Shown: in pieces, positions 11,719-15,567 of the stretch
Layout of the letters: every line of letters starts with the position of its first letter
Position numbering within the stretch: position 1 is the stretch's first letter
Origin: CAYJQO01 sp964372445
GTDB taxonomy: Bacteria > Patescibacteriota > Minisyncoccia > UBA6257 > GWB1-50-10
Reading direction: 5' to 3'
Length of the DNA stretch: 15,567 bases
NCBI GenBank assembly: GCA_964372445.1
Contig: CAYJQO010000015.1
Coordinates: forward strand, 1 to 15,567
Made by a program: the position numbers and the translations under genes
Notes under the pieces: generated by a model
Database searches by the model: none
Told to the model about the DNA's origin: nothing
Seen by the model: the letters and a program-made list of their open reading frames with translations, nothing else

Positions 11719-12599
11719 ACTTCAAAGAAACCTACATCCATTTCCTTCGTGGGTTTCTTGACCTACAGCGGCCGCTCAAGGTCGTGTTCGATTTCTCCAA
11801 TGGGCCGACCGCATCCGTGGTGCCTCGGCTTGTCCGAGGGTACCGGCTCATGAACCCTGCCTACCTTGACCGTCGCCTGAGCGGTAATTTCCCCGGGCAC
11901 GGCCCCAATCCGATGGCGGGGAGGGGCATCATGCATCTGCACCGGGAGGTGCTCCGCCGAGGAGCTGACCTTGGCGTCATCTTTGACGCCGATGGAGATC
12001 GCGCCTTCTTCGTGGACGGTCGGGGTCGCTGGGTTCCCCCGCACGTCGTGGCGCACCTGCTCTTTCACCACCACCGGCCGCCCTACGTTGCTGATCAGAT
12101 TGTTGCAACCACGCTCGGGAAAGCTGATCCGTTCACCGGGCAGCATCTGCACCGATCGCGCGTCGGATCGTACTTCGTGAAGCAGCTGATGCGGCGCATA
12201 GGCGCCAGCGTCGGGGTGGAGTACTCTGGGCACCACTACTTCAAAGATTTTTTCTACGTTGATGCGGGGATTTTTTCGGCGATCAAGGTTATGGGTGCGG
12301 TCTCCCGCCTCCCCTACGCACTCGCCGATTACGTTGACCTTCTCCCGAAGCAAATCTACGCGCAGCTCATCAACATTCGAACCACTGAACCGAAGCATGT
12401 GGTGGAACGGATCACCCGCCAGTTCCGGCCGAGAGCGAGGAGCGCGAGCCAGATCGATGGCGTCACCATCGACTTCGGAGCATGGTGGCTCACCGCCCGC
12501 CCCTCGAATACCGAACCGCTGGTTCGCGTGTTCATCGGTGCCTACGAGCGTGGTGAGCTCAAGCGCGCCACGGTAGCTGTCCGGCGGACCATACGCTGA
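11715..12599 (+). CDS. Phosphohexomutase, domains II-IV (split enzyme, part 2)
   Basis: The 294 residues supply the remaining domains of the phosphohexomutase. DADGDR at 91-96 is the metal-binding loop of domain II. VEYSGHHYF at 158-166 is the sugar-binding loop of domain III, usually GEMSGH, here with Val for Gly. RPSNTEP at 252-258 is the phosphate-binding loop of domain IV. The start ATG 11715 shares ATGA with the stop of part 1, in the -1 frame. No slippery heptamer was seen near the overlap, which favours stop-start reinitiation over programmed frameshifting. All catalytic loops are intact across the two parts, so the pair should be functional if assembled. A recent frameshift or a sequencing error remains possible. 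The product would feed sugar-nucleotide synthesis for envelope glycans. Confidence 0.85.
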   Translation: MNFKETYIHFLRGFLDLQRPLKVVFDFSNGPTASVVPRLVRGYRLMNPAYLDRRLSGNFPGHGPNPMAGRGIMHLHREVLRRGADLGVIFDADGDRAFFVDGRGRWVPPHVVAHLLFHHHRPPYVADQIVATTLGKADPFTGQHLHRSRVGSYFVKQLMRRIGASVGVEYSGHHYFKDFFYVDAGIFSAIKVMGAVSRLPYALADYVDLLPKQIYAQLINIRTTEPKHVVERITRQFRPRARSASQIDGVTIDFGAWWLTARPSNTEPLVRVFIGAYERGELKRATVAVRRTIR

Positions 12600-12649
12600 A
12601 CAGGGCTGAATCAGCTCCACCGGGTACTCCCACCGTTAGCTGGCGGCTA

Positions 12650-12679
12650 TTGACAGATAGAATCAAGTTGTTTTATAAT
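12650..12679 (+). promoter_or_regulatory. Promoter of the NfeD–flotillin–CA operon
   Basis: Both boxes match the consensus perfectly: TTGACA (12650-12655) and TATAAT (12674-12679), with an 18-bp spacer. Transcription should begin near 12686, leaving about 45 bases of A/T-rich leader with AGGAAAGGA at 12712-12720. This is the strongest promoter in the window. Confidence 0.8.
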
Positions 12680-12730
12680 TCTGCCAGCCTAATTGTCAAT
12701 TTAATCACAGCAGGAAAGGAATAAATTAAC

Positions 12731-13297
12731 ATGATGGAGTATCTGAAAAACCTACCCGCCTTCTTGGTGTTTCTCTCAATCGGCGGTTTCGGGCTCTGCG
12801 TTATGGTCTTCTCACGACTCTTTGGTGGCCTCGGCGAGGCTGAGAGCGACGTTGACCACGACATCGAGTCGCACGACGGCTCCGCGCACGAGCACGGTGG
12901 CCCGAGCTTCTTCTCCGTACGAATCATGAGCGTCCTCGTGACGGTCTTTGGATTCGGTGGAGCAATCTCGGTGCAAGCTGGTGCCGTGGCGTGGGTTGCG
13001 TCGATCATTGGTCTCTTGGGCGGGACAGTTGTCTCGCTCATGGTCTTCGGCGTCGCGGCCATCGCGTACAAGAGTCAGGCGACCTCGGTCGTGTCTGACC
13101 GCGATCTCATCGGTCAGGTCGGCACCGTGGTCGTTGGGATTGCACCGCCCGGCATCGGACGGGTGCGATTCACGATCGGCGGCGTGGGCATTGAAAAGCT
13201 CGCGCAGGTCGAAACGAGCCAAGGGGAGCTCATGACGAACACCACGGTCCAAGTGGTGAGCGTCGTAGGGAACCAAGTTGTTGTACGCCGCCTCTGA
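12731..13297 (+). CDS. NfeD-like membrane protein (flotillin partner)
   Basis: A 188-residue membrane protein of the short NfeD/YqiJ-YuaF type, usually encoded next to a flotillin and thought to help assemble it. It has a membrane segment at about 9-32, two more at about 63-81 and 84-113, and a C-terminal OB-fold-like NfeD domain (about 122-188, with LIGQVGTVVV and GRVRFTIGG). Between segment 1 and 2 lies an unusual Asp/Glu/His-rich loop at 36-57 with His43, His48, His53 and His55. Two ATG codons occur in tandem (12731, 12734); AGGAAAGGA ends 10 bases before the first, so either can serve. It is first in an operon with flotillin 74 bases downstream and a carbonic-anhydrase-like gene third. 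The pairing makes the assignment secure. Confidence 0.85.
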   Translation: MMEYLKNLPAFLVFLSIGGFGLCVMVFSRLFGGLGEAESDVDHDIESHDGSAHEHGGPSFFSVRIMSVLVTVFGFGGAISVQAGAVAWVASIIGLLGGTVVSLMVFGVAAIAYKSQATSVVSDRDLIGQVGTVVVGIAPPGIGRVRFTIGGVGIEKLAQVETSQGELMTNTTVQVVSVVGNQVVVRRL

Positions 13298-13371
13298 CCT
13301 GTGGTTGGGGCGTCGAAGGATGTACTGATTAATTCACTAACCATTCACTAATTCTGAAAGGAGTAAACCGT

Positions 13372-14988
13372 ATGGGCTTTACATTGCCTATTCTGGTTAT
13401 AGGAATTGCGTTTGCTCTCGTCATGGGCATCGCGAGTTTCTTACGGAACTACATCCGCGTTGCACCGAACGAGGCAGCAATCCTCTACGGTCGGAAGCGG
13501 ACGGTTGAGGTAACCGTTATGGAGAAGGATCCGGAGGGCGGAGAGATGAAACCGGTGAGGAAGACAAGGCAGGTCGGCTTCCGAATCGTGAAGGGCGGAG
13601 CCGCCCTAAAGTGGCCGCTCTTTGAGAAGGTTGCCTACCTGCCGCTGAACGTTATGACCCTTCCTGTTGAGGTGAAGGGCGTCTACTCGAAGGACGGCGT
13701 CTCCGTGAACGTCGCGGCGATCGCGAACGTGAAGATCAAGGGTGACGAGGTGTCCATCGAGGCGGCAGCCGAGCGCTTCCTCGGCAAGAAGGTCGAGGAG
13801 ATCCAGACGACGATCGAGGAGACGCTCCAGGGCCACCTGCGCGCGATCATCGGCAAGATGACGCCGCAGGAGCTCTACGGCGACCGCGATAAATTCTCGC
13901 GTGAGGTGCAGTCAGCCGCCGGCGTCGAGCTCGAGGCCATGGGCATTTCGATAGACAACCTTCCCATCAAGGAGGTCACCGACCCGCACGGCTACCTCGA
14001 TGCCTTGGGCCGCACCAAGATCGCCGAGGTTAAGAAGACCGCGGAGATCGGGGAAGCTGAGGCGAAGCGAGACTCAATGAAGAAGTCAAGTGATGCCGAT
14101 AAGGAGGCACAGCTCACCATAGCTGAAAACGCGGTGCTGATCTCTCAAGCTCAGAAGGACCGGGATATTCAGCAAGCGCAATTCAAGGCGCTTGTCGGAG
14201 CTGAGCAGGCCAAGGCTGAGAAAGCACACGAGATTGCCATGGCAGCCCAAGAAGAGATTCTGAAGGTCGCCCAGGCGAAACGTGACGCTGCCCAGAATGA
14301 AGCCTTGATCGAGGTGCAGAAGCAGGAAGCACTTCGCAAGGAGCAGGAGCTCATAGCAACCATCGTGAAGCAGGCAGAGGCCGAGAAGAAGGCCGCGATT
14401 ACCAAGGCTGAACAGGAAAAAGAAGTCATGATTCTCAACGCTGACGCTGCAGCGGAAAAGCTGAAGCGCGAAGCTGAAGGCAAGATGGAAGCTCTCCAGA
14501 ATGAAGGCAAAGGCGAAGCTTCAAAGAAGCAGGCGCTCCTCGAGGCACAGGCCAAGGGTGACGCTGCGACGGTGCGCGAGAAGCTGACCGCCGAAGCCGA
14601 GGGAACAGAGAAGCTTGCCGCAGCCCTGGCCAAGATGACTACCGACGCGAAGCTCATCATCATCCTCGACAAACTCCCGCTGCTCATCGATAAGGGTGGC
14701 GAGGCCATGTCGAAGGTTGCAGAGAGCATGTTTAAGTCGGTGGCAGCGCCCTTTGCCAACATCGACTCGCTCCACATTGTGGATATCGGCGGCAACGGTC
14801 AAGCGCTCAATAAATTGGGCTCGGTCGTGCCGCAGACGGTCCTCAATGTCCTTGCAGGTTTCAAGGCCATAGGCGTGGACATCACGCCCATCCTCGATAA
14901 GTTCGGCATCAATACCGAGGATATGGAGAAGGTTCTCGGGCCGATGTTCAAGAAGGTCGAGAAGCCGACCGCGACGGTTGACGCGTGA
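13372..14988 (+). CDS. Flotillin (SPFH-domain membrane scaffold protein)
   Basis: A 538-residue flotillin, a scaffold of membrane microdomains acting at the inner face of the membrane. An N-terminal hydrophobic segment (about 3-24) is followed by the SPFH domain (about 28-210, with RVAPNEAAILYGRK and LYGDRDKFSREV). A long Ala/Glu/Lys-rich coiled coil (about 210-430) shows the repeated EA-type pattern of the family. The C-terminal region (about 430-538) is Leu/Val/Gly-rich, with LIIILDKLPLLIDKGGEAMSK, and probably mediates oligomer formation. Length is typical. The start is firm: GAAAGGAG at 13356-13363, 8 bases before ATG. It lies between the NfeD-like partner and a carbonic-anhydrase-like gene whose ATG follows its stop by 8 bases. 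Confidence 0.95.
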   Translation: MGFTLPILVIGIAFALVMGIASFLRNYIRVAPNEAAILYGRKRTVEVTVMEKDPEGGEMKPVRKTRQVGFRIVKGGAALKWPLFEKVAYLPLNVMTLPVEVKGVYSKDGVSVNVAAIANVKIKGDEVSIEAAAERFLGKKVEEIQTTIEETLQGHLRAIIGKMTPQELYGDRDKFSREVQSAAGVELEAMGISIDNLPIKEVTDPHGYLDALGRTKIAEVKKTAEIGEAEAKRDSMKKSSDADKEAQLTIAENAVLISQAQKDRDIQQAQFKALVGAEQAKAEKAHEIAMAAQEEILKVAQAKRDAAQNEALIEVQKQEALRKEQELIATIVKQAEAEKKAAITKAEQEKEVMILNADAAAEKLKREAEGKMEALQNEGKGEASKKQALLEAQAKGDAATVREKLTAEAEGTEKLAAALAKMTTDAKLIIILDKLPLLIDKGGEAMSKVAESMFKSVAAPFANIDSLHIVDIGGNGQALNKLGSVVPQTVLNVLAGFKAIGVDITPILDKFGINTEDMEKVLGPMFKKVEKPTATVDA

Positions 14989-14996
14989 GGTGACCC

Positions 14997-15560
14997 ATGA
15001 CAGAAACACAGACCATCACGCGCGATCAAGTTAACGTGGCACCGGCGACCGGCAAGGTCCAGGTGATCTTCCCGGTGGTCCAGAACCCGAAGCCAAAAGC
15101 ACTCGTCGTCCACTGTGCCGACGTGCGTTTCCGCAGAGCCTTCCGAAATTTCATCGAGGGCGATACGGAGACGGGATGCCTTGGTTTCAAGGAAGAAGAG
15201 TACGTGAGCCTCGTGATCCCCGGTGGAGTCAGTTCGTTAAGTGAAGTCCTCACACTTCCCAAGCAATTCAAGGTTGCGAAGGAGCAGATCGAGTCCATCA
15301 CCGACCACTTCCCGACGATCACGCACGTGGTCCTCATCAACCATGAGGACTGCGCCCCGTACGAGACGCTTCGAAGTAAAATCGGAGCAGCTTTCCTCCG
15401 GCGAGTGAGTTCACTCCTTGAGCGTCAGCAAATTGATCTCGTCCAGGCGGCGAAGACCATTATGGGCTTCGGCACCATCCAGGCGAGCGTGGAGGTCTAC
15501 ATGGCGAAGTTCGCCAATCAAGACCACACGCAGGTGACGTTCGAAACGATTCAACTCTGA
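14997..15560 (+). CDS. Beta-carbonic-anhydrase-like protein
   Basis: The 187 residues contain the ligand pattern of beta-carbonic anhydrases: Cys40-Ala-Asp42-Val-Arg44 (the CxDxR motif) and His116-Glu-Asp-Cys119 (HxxC). Cys40, His116 and Cys119 could bind zinc, and Asp42/Arg44 would form the usual dyad. The rest is divergent: the segment usually holding the RNAG motif reads VIPGGVSSLSEV (about 73-84). It may be an active CO2 hydratase or a zinc protein with another job. It follows flotillin by 8 bases with GAGGTG at 14987-14992, so it is probably translationally coupled and made together with the membrane scaffold. The complete frame ends 7 bases before the window edge, so it is not known whether the operon continues. 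Confidence 0.8.
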   Translation: MTETQTITRDQVNVAPATGKVQVIFPVVQNPKPKALVVHCADVRFRRAFRNFIEGDTETGCLGFKEEEYVSLVIPGGVSSLSEVLTLPKQFKVAKEQIESITDHFPTITHVVLINHEDCAPYETLRSKIGAAFLRRVSSLLERQQIDLVQAAKTIMGFGTIQASVEVYMAKFANQDHTQVTFETIQL

Positions 15561-15567
15561 GTGAACG

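Noticed and set aside
11700..11720. Programmed -1 frameshift joining the phosphohexomutase parts
   Set aside because: No slippery heptamer or downstream pseudoknot was seen; an in-frame ATG in ATGA makes reinitiation simpler.
11763..12620. Minus-strand open frame of 285 codons opposite phosphohexomutase part 2
   Set aside because: The plus strand carries conserved catalytic loops; the antisense product has no family look. Long antisense frames are expected in GC-rich genes.
14169..14795. Minus-strand Ser/Ala-rich frame of 208 codons opposite flotillin
   Set aside because: Low-complexity mirror of the Ala/Glu/Lys coiled coil; not a gene.
1..15567. CRISPR arrays, transposons and phage genes
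   Set aside because: No regularly spaced repeats, transposase motifs, terminal repeats or phage structural genes were seen anywhere in the window.

Overview
The window looks like a chromosomal segment of a high-GC member of the Candidate Phyla Radiation (Patescibacteria). This is an inference. It rests on the gene set (short split or stand-alone domains, a compact ftsK–HTH/TM protein–recA cluster, an NfeD/flotillin operon, divergent folD and glyA), many very short genes, and several transcripts that seem to start at or within a few bases of the start codon. TGA is used as a stop throughout, which argues against the code-25 lineages (Absconditabacteria, Gracilibacteria). No mobile element, CRISPR array or phage gene was seen.

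Layout. 1-131: unexplained left edge with two hairpins. 132-239: promoter and tRNA-Val(UAC), no encoded CCA. 288-1683: plus-strand operon of two RNase H-fold nuclease-like proteins (YkuK/DUF458-like and a DEDDy exonuclease) and a one-TM proline-rich protein. 1746-2990: glyA. 3021-3400: a small two-gene unit (stand-alone DnaJ-type zinc finger and a 22-residue Cys/Asp peptide, joined by a TTGA overlap) and a terminator. 3419-3655: promoter, 46-residue membrane peptide, terminator. 3663-5230: palindromic control region, an unrecognised 465-residue protein, terminator. 5211-5991: alpha/beta hydrolase. 5988-6458: a transcription unit resembling a classical amino-acid attenuator (Phe-rich leader peptide, antiterminator, terminator) ahead of a 63-residue Arg-rich protein. 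6442-7295: folD, convergent with a minus-strand cluster ftsK → RodZ-like → recA (11263 to 7396). 11308-12599: phosphohexomutase split into two overlapping ORFs at a domain border. 12650-15560: NfeD-like, flotillin and beta-carbonic-anhydrase-like operon behind a consensus promoter.

How the parts work together. glyA and folD supply and interconvert one-carbon folate units. ftsK, the RodZ-like protein and recA combine chromosome segregation, cell shape and recombination. The NfeD/flotillin pair should form a membrane microdomain complex, here with a zinc-enzyme-like cytosolic protein attached.

The most novel signals are the Phe-codon attenuator at 5988-6166, the repeated leaderless promoters (some with the -35 box inside the preceding terminator hairpin), the coupled tiny Cys-rich genes at 3021-3340, and the two-piece phosphohexomutase. 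All promoter, RNA-structure and start-site statements come from reading the bases by eye; no folding program, database search or expression data was available.
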